Source of the DNA: Macquaria australasica
Lineage: Eukaryota; Chordata; Actinopteri; Centrarchiformes; Percichthyidae
Reading direction: 5' to 3'
Length of the DNA stretch: 64,000 bases
Assembly: GCA_005408345.1 (NCBI GenBank)
Contig: SEMN01001034.1
Span: forward strand, 1 to 64,000
The translations under genes were made by a program, and so were the position numbers. Positions 23,040 through 33,367 of this stretch are shown here, one piece after another. The first letter of the stretch is position 1; each line of letters begins with the position of its first letter. A model generated the notes under the pieces. The model did not search any database, was not told where the DNA came from, and worked only from the letters and a program-made list of their open reading frames with translations.

Positions 23040-23767
23040 AATTCAATTCAAATTTAATTGTATAGCACCATTATCATACAAAAGCAGTTCAGAGTGCTTT
23101 ACATTAAAACAGAATAAAAAAGCAAACGTGCAAATAAACAGACATTCATACATACACATAAAAATACATATACATACACACATAGAAACAGACTGTACAA
23201 ATACAGTGTTATTTTAAGAGAATGCTCAAGAAAAAGGAACGTCAACCTGTTCCATTCTTTAGGTGCATAATTACTGAATGCCATCTCACCAGATTTTGAA
23301 AGTGCTCCAGGCACATGGAGGAGCCTTGTGACTGAAGAGATCTAAACTGAGAGCATGTCTGATATATACTGTGGAGCCAGACCAGCAAGTGCTTTGTAAA
23401 CCAACAGGAAGAATTTATTCTGAAATTGAATATTCTCAAAGAAACAGGTAGCCAATGAAGGTTTTGGAGGACTGGCGTTATATGGTCTGATCTTTTTGTC
23501 CTGGTTAGTACTCGTGCGGCTGACATCTAGATAACTTCTCATCTGTGGATTGTTTTGTTTCGAAGACCCATAAACACAGACTTGCAGTAATCTAGCCTGC
23601 TCATGACAAATGCATGCAGTTCACCATCCATTGTCACACCTAGGTTTTTAATTTGGTCACTTGTTTTAAAAGATTTGGACTCCAGGTACTTGCAGACCAG
23701 CTGTCTTTGGGCTTTAGCACCTACAACCAAAATCTCAGTTTTCTCCCTATTCAGCTGAAGGAAGTTT
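23040..23767 (-). mobile_element. host L2 LINE, 3' segment (piece 1 of 4)
   Basis: The 3' end of a minus-strand L2 element: a CAATTCAATTCAAATTTAA tail at 23,040-23,060, a 3' UTR, then RT C-terminal coding sequence. In minus orientation it starts inside NFLQLN at 23,767. It carries EILVVGAKAQRQLVCKYLES, MSRLDYC and RSDHITPVLQNLHWLPVSLR, with several frame breaks. Upstream codons of the same element resume at 26,421, on the far side of the inserted Rex1-like LINE. The 3' UTR differs from the seven short L2 copies elsewhere in the window, so this is a different L2 subfamily. Confidence 0.85.
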
Positions 23768-24218
23768 CAAGGTCAAGGTCAAGGTTTCTTTATTAGTACC
23801 CAAGGGTACATTTTTTGTTCATGAGACATGAGTTTCAGCAATCCAGAGTCAAAAACAAGACATTGCAGTGGCACAGAATCACAAGACAACAATACATAAA
23901 AGTGTAAGAACTCCTAACAACTCCTAAGAAGGTCATGAGAAAGTGCTTCTAAACACACCTATTCACCCATACCCTCAAAGCTTAAAGTGCCATACATGGG
24001 CAAGGTGCATCATATCATGCTAGCTTTATTCAGTAGTGCAGTGGCTGTGGGTACAAAACTATTTCTGTACCATTTTCTTCTCCACCTAGAGGCCACAAAC
24101 CGATGGCCGAAGTGAAGGAACTGGAATTCGCTGTGCAAGGGGTGTGAGCTGTCATGAATGGATAGAGCTCACCTTACGCTGCAGCTGTGTGGAGAAAAGA
24201 ACTGATAGGTTGATAGGT

Positions 24219-24790
24219 CTAGCCCACTTGACAATATGATTTAGAGAATTTTTGTTTTGCAGACAGATTACCAAACCATGACACAATGGAAAAAGACAAG
24301 ATAGATTCAATAAAAGCATGATAAATGAGTGTCATCATGGTTTTATCATTGCAAAAACAGGCCAGTTTACTGAGACAAAACAGATGCTGATGTCCCTTTT
24401 TACAAACTACCTCACAGTTCTTCTCAAAAGTCAATTTAGAGTCTATGACTGTTCCAAGATATTTGTAGCTTTCTACACAGTCCACAGCCTGGTCTTTAAT
24501 GATCATAGTATCATACGTTGAAGGATGAGTTCTGAAGTCTATGATCATATCCTTTCTTTTGGATATGTTTAGCTCCAAGAAAGATTCATCACACCAAGTG
24601 ACAAACTCATCAATGACTGGGCCATGGCTGCACTCACTATCATGTAGCAGACTCACAATGACTATCTCGTCTGCAAATTTCATTATGGTCCTGTTGCTTA
24701 CTTATGCTTACTTTGTGTACAAAATGTAAAGTAAGGGTGAGAGAACACAACCGTAGGGTGAGCCAGTAGATAATCTGATAAAACACTGTT
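24219..24790 (-). pseudogene. Rex1-like RT, palm end and thumb
   Basis: The minus-strand frame first gives LSTGSPYGCVLSPLLYILYT (PQG-type turn, here PYG). After a frame change it gives MKFADEIVIVSLLHDSE, where the catalytic FADD box reads FADE. It continues LELNISKRKDMIIDF and VESYKYLGTVIDSKLTFE. It ends in the thumb region around SWFGNLSAKQK. The fingers and first catalytic block of RT are deleted just upstream, so no enzyme could be made. The D-to-E change in the box is a further lesion. Confidence 0.85.
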
Positions 24791-25441
24791 TACTTTCACT
24801 CTTTTTTTTATTTCTATCTTCTCCCAGACAAAATGCTGGTTATCTTTGAGTTTACATCTAAGTCCCTCGACTTCATCTCTAAAGTCAAACCGATCAAATC
24901 TTACATATAATTTACTAATAGCATTGGCAAATTCTCTATTTGACCTAAAGCCCTCCACAGTAATGTTGCTTCTATTCTTACTTTGTTGTAAACCTACAAT
25001 TGCTTTCATACCAGACCAGGCTGAGGTAAGATTCCTCTCCGCCAGTTTACTTTCTATATTAGTTTTGTACCTTTGTTTAGCCCATAGGATTTCTGCTTTC
25101 ACCTCCCTTTTGGCTGTATCTATTTCAGAAGCTGCTCCTTGACTGAAGGACAACTTCTTCTGTAAACTAGACTTAACTGCTTTAGACATCCAAGGTTTAT
25201 TATTGGGGTAAACTTTAATCTTTTTGGTAGGAATAATCATACCCTCACAGAAAGTAATATAGGAACAGATTACATCAGTGAGTTCATCAATGTCCTTGCA
25301 AGAGTCTTTGAACATCTCCCAGTCAGTGCAGTCAAAACAGCCCTGAAGACAAGCAGTGGATTCCTCAGACCAGATTTTAACCTCTTTGGTCTGGATTTTT
25401 TCTCTCTTTAGGACAGATGTATATGTAGAGAGAAGAAGCAC
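24785..25441 (-). pseudogene. Rex1-like endonuclease-RT linker and RT N-terminus
   Basis: A long open minus-strand frame starts at the endonuclease C-terminus (SADHNCVLLLS, the usual SDHN box, lies just upstream in the same frame). It continues through ESTACLQGCFDCTDWEMFKD, YITFCEGMIIPTKKIKV and NNKPWMSKAVKSSLQKK. This order is characteristic of Rex1-like elements between endonuclease and RT. The frame then runs into the RT deletion. The 247-codon openness suggests modest age. Confidence 0.85.
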
Positions 25442-26328
25442 ACAATTGTGGTCTGCAGAACCTAAGGGAGGCAGGGGAATTTATTTATATGCTCCCTTAA
25501 CTGTACCATAGCAGAGCTCTAATGTCTTCTTCTGCCTGGTTGGACAAGTTACGTGTTGGTAAAAGTTTGTCAAAGACTTTTATCGGAACACATGATTAAA
25601 ATCTCCAAGTATAAAATTTGGTGCTTCGGGTGAAATGGACTGTAGTTTTTGTACTACATCTACATAGTGCTAGTGGCAATGGCAGGGTTTGCTTTTGGGT
25701 GAATATACACAGTTGTAATATTTGTGAGAATTCACGGGGTAAATAAAAGGGACAGAGCGACACAGATAAAAGTTCAAAGCGAGCAGAGTCTTTCTCTGAC
25801 AGTCACATAGCTACAGTAGTGCTTATTGACGTAGAGGCACATGCCCGTTCCAGGCGAAATGGAGTACCAAATCCATCTATAGACAGATCACTGTCCAAGT
25901 CCTATTCGGTAAGCCACGACTCTGTAAATGCCATGACACAGCTGTCTCTATAGTCTCGGAGAAAGCGCACATTTCCTTGTAGCTTATTCCTTAAGGCCTG
26001 GACATTTCCCATAAGCAGGGAGGACATGGGAATATGGGTGAGCTGCTGTTTCCTTATTCGCAGCCTGAACCTCCTCTCTTCCCCCGCTTCCTTTTCTTAA
26101 CTCCACTCGAATGATCACAGATCGGGGTTTGCTGTAATCCCGTCGAATGAGGTCGGGCAACTGAGGATCTAGCGTTAGCCCAATGTTTCGATTCTGTGTA
26201 TTCCACTGCAGCAGGAAGTCCCTAGTGTATTTTATCCTTGATGAATACGACGTGACCCTGCTGCAGCCGAAGATTAAGTTGATCAAAGTCCATAAGGCAG
26301 TGATAATTAAAAGATCCAAAACACGCAC
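25442..26328 (-). pseudogene. Rex1-like apurinic endonuclease (frame-broken)
   Basis: The minus-strand translation, in pieces, gives the APE-type nuclease that nicks target DNA. The pieces are an N-terminal MGNVQALRNKLQ-like start near 26,010, then VMAFTESWL (the ETWL metal-binding box as ESWL) and DGFGTPFRLER. They continue FILGDFNHV (the GDFN box, near 25,600) and LPPLGSADHNC. There are stops in at least three places. A 114-codon frame at 25,984-26,328 covers the basic leader before the nuclease. Confidence 0.75.
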
Positions 26329-26420
26329 ACAGTCACTAAAAACAAAACCATATAGGACGCAGAAAACCCCCCACTGCCGGTCGCAGCATGAGCATGCGCC
26401 CTGACTTGCATGGATGGCAT

Positions 26421-26740
26421 GCTGCCATCCAGTGGTTGATTTCTTCCAAGCAGCTGACGAGAGTTTATGGGTTGGAAGTTGTCTGCGGATAGTGACATGA
26501 GAAGCTGCGCGTCATCAGCATTATTATGGTAGCTGATGTTATGTTTGCTGATAATGTAGCCAAAGGGAAGCATGTATAAGTTAAATAGAAGAGGACCAGG
26601 ATGGAGCCCTGCGGGACCCCACACACTAGAGCAGTTTCTGTGTTATGAGATGCGGAAACCAGACTGGAATTTATTGTAAATATCATTGTCTGGTAGCAGT
26701 TCAGTTACTGATAAAACCTTCTCGATGATCTTCAGGTTGT
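26421..26740 (-). pseudogene. L2 LINE RT palm, deletion derivative
   Basis: Minus-strand fragments, in three frames, give KIIEKV, NKFQSGFRISHNTETALV and GVPQGSILV. They continue LFNLYMLPFGYIISKHNIS and NNADDAQLLMSLSADNF. The catalytic YADD box reads NADD, so Tyr is lost. The first catalytic Asp block lies in a deletion between ETALV and GVPQG. Not functional. Confidence 0.8.
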
Positions 26741-27660
26741 TCTTTTTTAGTGGTCTTCTGGAGAGAACAGTTTACTATTGACAAGATGTTGTTGGTTAAA
26801 AAATTAAAAACAGATTTAAAAAAGGATGCTGGAAGTGGATCAAGGTGGCTCGTGGAGGACTTAAGTCGAATTATAGCATCAGTGAGGTCTCTGGACTCTA
26901 CAGTGGAGAAATGCTTGAGATCGTTGGCATGCAGTCGTGGAGGTATGTCGTGGTTGGCAGTGAGGTTAGTAATTGAGATATTACCCCTGATGTTAAGAAT
27001 TTTGTCGTTAAAAAATGATGCAAATTCATTGCATTTGGAGGTTGAGAAAGTATCAGAAGAAACAGCAGGGGAGGGGCTAATGAGTTTATCAATGGTTGAG
27101 AAGAGGTGTTTTGGATCGTTTTTGTGGGTGTCGATAGGAGTTGAGAAGAATTCTTTTCTGGCCTGTTTCAAGCTGTTGTAGTTCCTGAGGAAGTTTTTGA
27201 AAACGTCCCAGTCAACATGCAGTTTTGTTTTTCTCCACCTCCTCTCAGCTTTTCGGCAGTCTCTTTTTAGCTGCTTTATGATCTCAGCTTTACGTTTGCT
27301 AGAGATTTTTTTGGATCTTAGTGGTGTAGCATTATTGATACTGTCAAACAGAAGGCAGTTAAAGCGATCAGCCAGGTCATCACAACTGCTTCTCCTAGAT
27401 AAAGGCAACAGGGAGGACTTTGCACTAAGAAAGTGGGTTTGAAAAGACTGCACTGATCTATCGCAGAAGTACCATCTACTTGTGATGGCTCCATCAGCAG
27501 CTAATAGTACACTGAAGAAAACACAGTAATGGTCAGACAGTGCTACATCATTGACAGTGCTTCCTCTGATGTCAGTACCCATGGAAATGACATGGTCAAG
27601 TATGTGTCCGAACTGGTGAGTTGGCTCCTCAACATGTTGGGTCAAGTCAAACAACTGCAA
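26701..27660 (-). pseudogene. L2 LINE endonuclease C-terminus and linker
   Basis: A 319-codon open frame. It begins LFDLTQHVEEPTHQFGHILD (endonuclease, after the GDFN box) and carries DVALSDHYCVFF, the SDH active-site box. It then runs into a linker rich in K/R (EIIKQLKRDCRKAERRWRKT) and a segment with LFSTIDKLISPSP and EFASFFNDKI. These precede RT in L2 elements. It ends where the RT sequence jumps by deletion. The coding frame is long, so the element was probably intact at insertion. Confidence 0.85.
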
Positions 27661-27704
27661 TAAATCATTGAAATTGACACTGTGGAATTATCGATGTGAA
27701 TGTT

Positions 27705-28071
27705 AATATTTTATTAACATTAACATCAATACCATTACCATAGTATTACTTTACATCTGTATGTAGAACTATACTACTGTATGTTCTCTTTCCTCCTGCT
27801 CACGCTTGCTCTCTCCCTCTCCTTCTCTCTCAACCCAACCGGTCGAAGCAGGTGACCGCTCACCCAGAACCTGGTTCTGCTCGAGGTTTCTGCCTGTTAA
27901 AAGGGAGTTTTTCCTTGCCACTGTTGCCTAGTGCTTGCTCATAGTGGGAATTGTTGGGTCTCTGTAAATATAAAGAGTACGGTCTAGACCTGCTCTATAT
28001 GAAAAAGTGCCCTGAGATAACTTTGTTATGATATGGCGCTATATAAATAAAACTGAATTGAATTGAAAAAC
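27705..28071 (+). mobile_element. L2 3' fragment inserted in the host L2 (8-bp TSD)
   Basis: A 367-bp plus-strand copy of the common L2 3' region, ending AATTGAATTGAAAAAC. TGAATGTT occurs immediately before it (27,697-27,704) and immediately after it (28,072-28,079). Removing the insert and one TGAATGTT restores the L2 endonuclease codons from GDFNI into HIDN. It is therefore younger than the host L2. Confidence 0.93.
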
Positions 28072-28079
28072 TGAATGTT

Positions 28080-28586
28080 GAAATCACCAGAAAAAATTAC
28101 TTTGGTAAAATTGATACAGATATTTGATAGCAGATCGGCAATGTCACTCATGAATTCAGAGTTGTATTTAGGTGGTCAGTACATTATCAGAAGCAGGACT
28201 GATGTGTCACATTGTAAATTTACAGCAAGATATTCAAAACTCTGGTAATCTCCGAGTGAGACCTGAAGACAGTTTAAAGAATCAGAGAAAATGGCTGCTA
28301 TTCCCCCATCTTATTTGCCCTGCCTAACAGAGTGCAGGAAGTTGTAACTGGGGGGTGATGCCTCACGCAGGGTGAAGAGGGGACAAGAAGGGTCATTATC
28401 CTCGGTAAGTTTGCTGACCATAAATGACTTATTGGTCAGGAAACGGACATTTAATAGAGTACAATTAAGAGCATGTGAGGTAGGCCTGAGGTATGAGGTA
28501 GAATGATTAAGAGTGATGGGGATGAGGTTACCGGGATTAGCTTTAGAAATACCTCTGTTTATATTAACTGACCTATCAGAAATCAT
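28080..28586 (-). pseudogene. L2 LINE ORF2 start, endonuclease N-terminal half
   Basis: The minus-strand frame starts at an ATG at 28,586 and reads through LNCTLLNVRFLTNKSFMV, the usual start of the L2 nuclease. The FLTETWL box is deleted. It continues past an in-frame stop (after SVRQGK) into GGIAAIFSDSLNCLQVSLG, VLLLIMY-stop-PPKYN and VIFSGDFNI, the catalytic GDFN box. The two stops and the deletion are independent of the transposon insertions. Confidence 0.8.
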
Positions 28587-28699
28587 AACAGGAATAGCAG
28601 GTGGGAGTACAGATACAGACCTACAGGGAAGTCTTTTTTAAAAAGGTCAATCTGGGCTGTTACAGTAAGTGGAATCATATGTACAGGTGGAGCTGTCCA

Positions 28700-29085
28700 C
28701 CGCTAGTGTGTTGTTTTGATGATGTCAGCCGAGGGGACACACGTGTGGTGTAGACCATACAGGATGTTGTTTGTCAGCACACATGAGCCCCATACACTGA
28801 GGTGCAGATCGTCCTTTGCAAAAAGTTCGACACGATTCCAGAAGAGATTAAAGTTGTCGATATAGCCCACGTCGTACATGGCACAGATTGAGGACTCAGC
28901 AGCCTACTTAAGTGCTCAATGCCATGGTGCGACACAGGGGTGGGACTGGAGATGAAGACCTGACCAGCATGGGATACACGAATAACATTAAAAAGATGAA
29001 CAAAGTCAGCCTTCAGCAGTTTAGATTGCCGACACGAATTATAATTTGTTCCTGCATGAATGATCAGTTGCTTCACAGTCGGGTG
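28700..29085 (-). pseudogene. L2 LINE ORF1, SGNH/GDSL esterase-like domain
   Basis: The frame gives HPTVKQLIIHAGTN (the block around the catalytic-site Asn), KADFVHLFNV, VFISSPTPVSHHGIEHLSRL and, in a shifted frame, LFAKDDLHLSVWGSCVL. The D..H pair there corresponds to the esterase block V. L2 and CR1 elements commonly encode such an esterase-like ORF1. It is cut at its N-terminal side by the Gmr1-type element; codons upstream of HPTVK continue at 33,500. Confidence 0.75.
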
Positions 29086-29694
29086 TGTTATGACCCTGGC
29101 CTAGGGGTAAACCGGTGCACAACATAAAGAAAGTGACTCCCTCCCTTTCCCTGCTCCCAAAGATAGTCAGTGCCACAACGGATGCAGTCCAAACAGGAAT
29201 GATTTATTCATTTCTCAGGGTATAATTGACATCAGGGAGAGCACAGCCAAAACAACAAACAAAGCAATCTATGAGAACCCAACTAAATTACCTAACCCAA
29301 CAAAACAGGAAAAGAAATACAGGGATCTTACCTAACTCCCTAACATAAACAGGAGAAAACAATTGTAGAAACAAAAACAGCTTCTCTCCCCTACAGATAC
29401 CCGGACTGCTCTTTTAACAGTATTTTATGTAAAACAGCTAAACACATTAGCACTAAGATCACTTTAAATCCAATGGCACGGCATAGTCTGGTTGGGAGTC
29501 AGGCAAAAGGAGGGAGTCCCGTCAGCCTGGACAGAGGCCATTTTAAAGTAGGTGCCATCAGTCTCCCGTCCAATCACCAGCCACTACCTGGAACTGAACA
29601 TACTAAGAACATTGTAAACAGCACTACCCTCAGGCAGGGAGGGACCACACCCTCAAAATCAGTCACTCACCACACATGACCCAGGGTCATAACA
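29086..29694 (-). repeat. Gmr1-like element, 3' LTR (609 bp)
   Basis: It begins TGTTATGACCCTGG and ends CCAGGGTCATAACA, a perfect 14-bp terminal inversion with TG...CA ends. On the minus strand it is the downstream LTR of the element. An A/T-rich polyadenylation-like stretch (complement of GATTTATTCATT) lies near 29,200. GGTG (29,082-29,085) is one copy of the 4-bp target duplication. Confidence 0.92.
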
Positions 29695-29745
29695 CCCCCC
29701 CACCTAAGATCAAACATTTCATCCCCCAAAAGAAATGTTTTGATT
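29695..29745 (-). promoter_or_regulatory. polypurine tract and preceding hairpin
   Basis: On the minus strand, GGTGGGGGGG directly precedes the 3' LTR, the position of the plus-strand DNA primer. Just upstream (29,711-29,743) arms ATCAAACATTTC and GAAATGTTTTGAT can pair around a loop containing TCCCCCAAAA. The hairpin sits between the pol stop and the tract. Confidence 0.7.
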
Positions 29746-29746
29746 C

Positions 29747-30626
29747 CTAACACCCAGCACGAGACAAAGCATCAGCCACAAGATTATCAGTCCCTTTTAT
29801 GTGGTGGATCTCAATGTTGAAATCCTGCAGCAGTAATGACCAGCGCATAAGACGCTGATTGTGATTTCGCATACGGGATAAAAACACAAGGGGATTGTGG
29901 TCTGAATACACCAGAACGGGTACTGAACTCGAACCAACATAAACTTCAAAATGCTGTAGTGCCAACAGCAATGCCAGGGCTTCCTTCTCGATTGTGCTAT
30001 AATTCACTTGGTGCTTATTCAGCTTCTTTGAGAAATAGCACACAGGATGTTCTATACCATGATCATCCTCCTGCAAGAGAACAGCACCGGCACCGTAAGC
30101 ACTTGCATCTACCTCCATCTTAAAGGGACGCGCAAAATCAGGCGCAGCCAAAACAGGTGCAATGCAAAGAAGAGCCTTAGCAGAATCAAATGAGTCCTGG
30201 CACTCCGCCGTCCAGACAAATTGATTAGACGGACTTACCAAGCTAGTGAGGGGTGCCACTACACTTGCAAAATTCTTACAAAACCCACGATAATAGCCGC
30301 ACATTCCCAAAAACCGGCGGAGCTGCCGCCGTGTTTCTGGCACAGGGAACTCCAGAATAGCCTGCACTTTGGCTGACAAAGGGCGCACCTGCCCCACTTG
30401 CTTTCCCAAGTAAGTAACCACAGCCTTACCAAACTCACATTTAGCCAGATTCAGCGTCAACGAAGCACCCTCTAAACGGCGGAATATCTCACTCAAAGCG
30501 TCTACATGCTCAGCCCAGGTAGACGAATAACACACAATGTCGTCTAAGTACGCCTCGCAGTTTTTGACACCAGAAAGGACTTTATTCATCAGCCTTTGGA
30601 ATGTGGCCGGAGCATTTCCTGTGTGG
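29747..30626 (-). pseudogene. Gmr1-like reverse transcriptase (C-terminal half) and RNase H
   Basis: From the 280-codon frame starting at 30,589, and in frame from about 30,626: NAPATFQRLMNKVLSG, then EAYLDDIVCYS with the catalytic YLDD (residues 14-17). The RT connection (RRQLRRFLGMCGYY) follows. RNase H carries its four acidic residues: MEVDAS (D161), IEKEAL (E203), VYSDHN (D230) and VADALSRA (D273). The protein would copy element RNA and degrade the template. The N-terminal RT blocks are missing because of the deletion at 30,590-30,626, which joins it to integrase. The remaining domains look undamaged, so the copy is fairly young. Confidence 0.93.
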
Positions 30627-31728
30627 TCTCACGAATGGCGAACAGTAACAGTGGCAGAGCCTCATCCCACTCCCTGTTAGACTCCACACAAAACTTACGT
30701 AACATGGATTTCAGCGTCTGATGAAATCTCTCCAATGCGCCCTGACTCTCCGGGTGATACGCGCTAGAGACCTGATGCTTGACAGACAACTCTGCCATCA
30801 CCTGTGCAAAAACCTTGGACATAAAGTTAGACCCCTGATCAGTTTGGATGCGCTTTGGCAACCCAAAGGTGGAAAAGAACTTAATCAAGGCTTTCACCAC
30901 AGCTTTAGCTCGCAACGTGCGCAGCGGGACGGCCTCAGGAAAACGGGTGGCTGTGCACATTATGGTAAGCAGGTACTGGTGACCAGCCTTGGTTTTTGGC
31001 AAGGGTCCGACACAATCCAGTATCACATGCTCAAAAGGTTCGCCCATTACAGGAATGGGATGTAACGGAGCTGGAGGAATAACCTGATTTGGTTTGCCTG
31101 CTATCTGGCAAACATGACAAAAGCGACAGAACTTCACAACATCAGATTTTAACCCAGGCCAAAAAAAATATTGGAGGACCCGGCTATATGTTTTCTTTAT
31201 TCCCAAATGGCCAGACAGACCGTGGTCATGGGCTAAACTTAAGACTTGGAGACGGAACTCTTTTGGCACAACCACCTGAGTAACTACATCACACTCCATC
31301 CCAGCTCTTGGAGACCATCTACGCAGCAAAACACCATCATCAAACAGGTAAGTTACAGACCGCGTCCCCTTTCCCTGTACCTGAGCAGCAGACACACATT
31401 TAGCCAACGTAACATCAGCTTGCTGAGCCTTGGTGAGCTGATCTTTATCCACTGCTAAACACAAATCCTTCTCATCTGGTACCACCTCAATCGAAACAGG
31501 CACCCTTTTAACTTCTGAAAATGAGGGGCTGACTAAATCATCAGACCTATTCAAAAACGAATCAGAAAGGTCCGCTAAATCACCAAGCTTACGAGCCTGG
31601 GCACGCGTCACAACACACGCTGGAAAAATAGGCGGCGCATCAAGCACAGCAGGAGCCACAACACACACATCAGCAGTAGGATTTTCAGTTACCTCAGGAG
31701 TAGTTGGAAAAACTTTGTCTCCAGCCAA
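30589..31728 (-). pseudogene. Gmr1-like integrase, located upstream of RT
   Basis: A 379-codon frame. Residues 1-150 are the tail of the protease/linker region. A zinc-binding HHCC module follows at about residues 167-207 (HDHGLSGHLGIKKT ... CRFCHVCQ). The catalytic core has VILDCVGPLP (D238), IQTDQGSNF (D297) and YHPESQGALERF (E333), which is the D,D-35-E signature. The C-terminal part is lost: after LLFAIRETTQE the sequence jumps into RT (NAPATFQ). Integrase inserts the cDNA into host DNA. The frame upstream of residue 1 is offset from gag-protease by a frameshift between 31,728 and 31,856. Confidence 0.93.
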
Positions 31729-31855
31729 ATCATTGCCGAGAATGAGATCAACCCCTGCAATAGGGAGCCGATCACGTACCCCAACTCACACTGGACCAGA
31801 CACCAGTGAGGAGGAAAGTGTCACTGTATGCAGTGGCACGCATAAAACACTCAGT

Positions 31856-33256
31856 TTAACTCCCCACACCAATGGATCCACAGTACGATTGGCCAGAAAA
31901 AGGTACCACACCACGTCGGGCCAGGGAATGTTTTGCCCCAGTGTCTCTTAGGATAATAATGGGAACCCTGTCTACTTCATTGCCAGTTATGGAAAAAAAA
32001 ACCTGCGTAACGAAAGGCTTAAAGTCATCATCAATTTCCCCTTTAAGCGACTCTGTCAAAACCTCAGGCTGGCTAACAAGTGGCTCACCCTGAATTAATC
32101 CTACAGCAGAGGGGATTTTAGCTTTTGACTGTTCTTTTTGTTTCAGAACAGGACAAACAGCAATTAAGTGGCCAGTTTCATGACAATAAAAACGTTCGCA
32201 AGTCCCACCCGCTGCCAAATGATTGCGCCGGAAAACTTTAGGTGACCTTTTTTTATATTCCACAGGTAGCCCACCCAGAGATTCGCGTTGCACCGAAGAA
32301 ACAAAAACACTTTTATGGGTTAGAGTAAACTCATCTGCAAGGACCGCAGCTTCCGCGAGAGACGTAACTTTTTGTTCATTTAGATAAACAACAATGCGCT
32401 CCGGCAAACACTTTTTAAACTCCTCCAGAAGCATAAGTTCCCGCAGCGGGGCATAATCACTGACTTTACTGGCTTGACACCATTTATCAAAAAGAACGCC
32501 TTTCTCACGCGCGAACTCAACATAAGTCTGGTTGACACTTTTCCCACAATTTCTGAATTTCTGTCGATATGCTTCAGGCACTAACTCATATGCACCCAAC
32601 ACTGTGGCTTTAACAACATCATAATCTAAGCTCTGTTCGACTGTAAGGGTGGCACATACCTCCTGAGCCTTCCCTACTAATTTACACTGAAGCAACAAGG
32701 ACCAAACATCCTTTGGCCAACTCAAAATAGCTGCAATACGCTCAAATGCGTTAAAATACGAATCCACCTCAGACTCTCTGAATGGTGGAACGAGTGCAAT
32801 ATGCTTGCTCACATCAAAGCTGTGTCGGGGCTGGGTTTGCTGTATGACATGTGAGTGGGGAGCGATACCAGGCTGGCGTTCCAGCTCTAGCGCTTTCACC
32901 CTTAGGTGCATAGCCTCCACCTCTAACTCCCGATTTCTCACCTCCACTTCCTTGATGCGGAGGGTCAGTCGGAGCTCCTCCACCGACATCCCTGGCGTAA
33001 GAGGAGGATCTGTATGAGCGGACGCGATGGGCGGCACCGGATCTCGGAGCTCCACCTCCGCTTTCCCACCTCCTTCCGCCGTGAACAGATCCGCAAACAA
33101 CCTTCCAACCAACAGCTGTCTCAGGTCCTCTTTCCTTGCATTTAATGGCACTTGCACTTCAAAGAGGTTAGCAATGAGCATCAAATCCACTTTCCTACAT
33201 TTATTCAGTTGTTGTAGTGTAGGGTTTACTGCAAACCTATCCAAATCAAACTCCAT
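31856..33256 (-). pseudogene. Gmr1-like Gag with SCAN-like domain, zinc knuckle and protease
   Basis: The frame is open from 33,337, but the likely start is the ATG at 33,256 (MEFDLDRFAVNP). Early residues are helical, with the E/R-rich stretch VEELRLTLRIKEVEVRNREL. Then comes capsid sequence, with a region (VPEAYRQKFRNC ... RELMLLEEFKKCLPERI ... AAVLADEFTLTHK) resembling the SCAN dimerisation domain, which is known to derive from this Gypsy group. The zinc knuckle reads RFYCHETGHLIAVC; the first Cys is Arg (CGT, one change from TGT). Near the end, IILRDTGAKHSL is the aspartic protease active site. The protease is cut off by a frameshift at 31,856. Confidence 0.9.
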
Positions 33257-33344
33257 AGTGCCACAACAGAGAAAAATGCCAACCAGAAATATGGCAAAAT
33301 GTGCCACAATACCTACCGCGCTTACCCAACGAAACATAAGGGAG

Positions 33345-33367
33345 AAAACAGACGAGCCCCCAATTTA
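33345..33367 (-). promoter_or_regulatory. primer-binding site, tRNA-Pro-like
   Basis: Immediately inside the 5' LTR (minus strand) lies TAAATTGGGGGCTCGTCTG. The TGGGGGCTCGTC portion matches the complement of the 3' end of vertebrate tRNA-Pro, as used by some retroelements. The match is 12 nt before it diverges. Inference from remembered tRNA sequence. Confidence 0.6.

Larger units (their letters stand above)
23768..26420 (-). mobile_element. Rex1-like LINE inserted into the L2 LINE
   Basis: A 2.65-kb minus-strand LINE. The 3' tail is a tandem CAAGGT/CAAGGTCAAGG run at 23,768-23,785. The 5' part carries endonuclease motifs (26.1-25.44 kb), then the linker and RT start, then a deletion of most of the RT palm at about 24,785, then the RT box and thumb. 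The L2 codons on both sides (NFLQLN and CLEEINHWMAA) abut exactly, without a target duplication and without loss of L2 bases. Confidence 0.85.
26421..27704 (-). mobile_element. host L2 LINE, RT segment (piece 2 of 4)
   Basis: The continuation of the minus-strand L2 upstream of piece 1. It encodes the post-endonuclease linker and parts of RT. It starts (5') at the HIDNST codons next to the nested insertion at 27,704 and ends (3') at CLEEINHWMAA. Two internal deletions have removed the first RT blocks and the DLSAAFD block. Confidence 0.85.
28072..29085 (-). mobile_element. host L2 LINE, 5' segment (piece 3 of 4)
   Basis: This carries the ORF1 C-terminus (28,700-29,085), a short spacer, and the start of ORF2 with the endonuclease N-terminal half (28,080-28,586). 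The upstream part of ORF1 lies beyond the Gypsy insertion, at 33,500-33,561. Target-duplication copies of the two neighbouring insertions sit at both ends. Confidence 0.85.
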
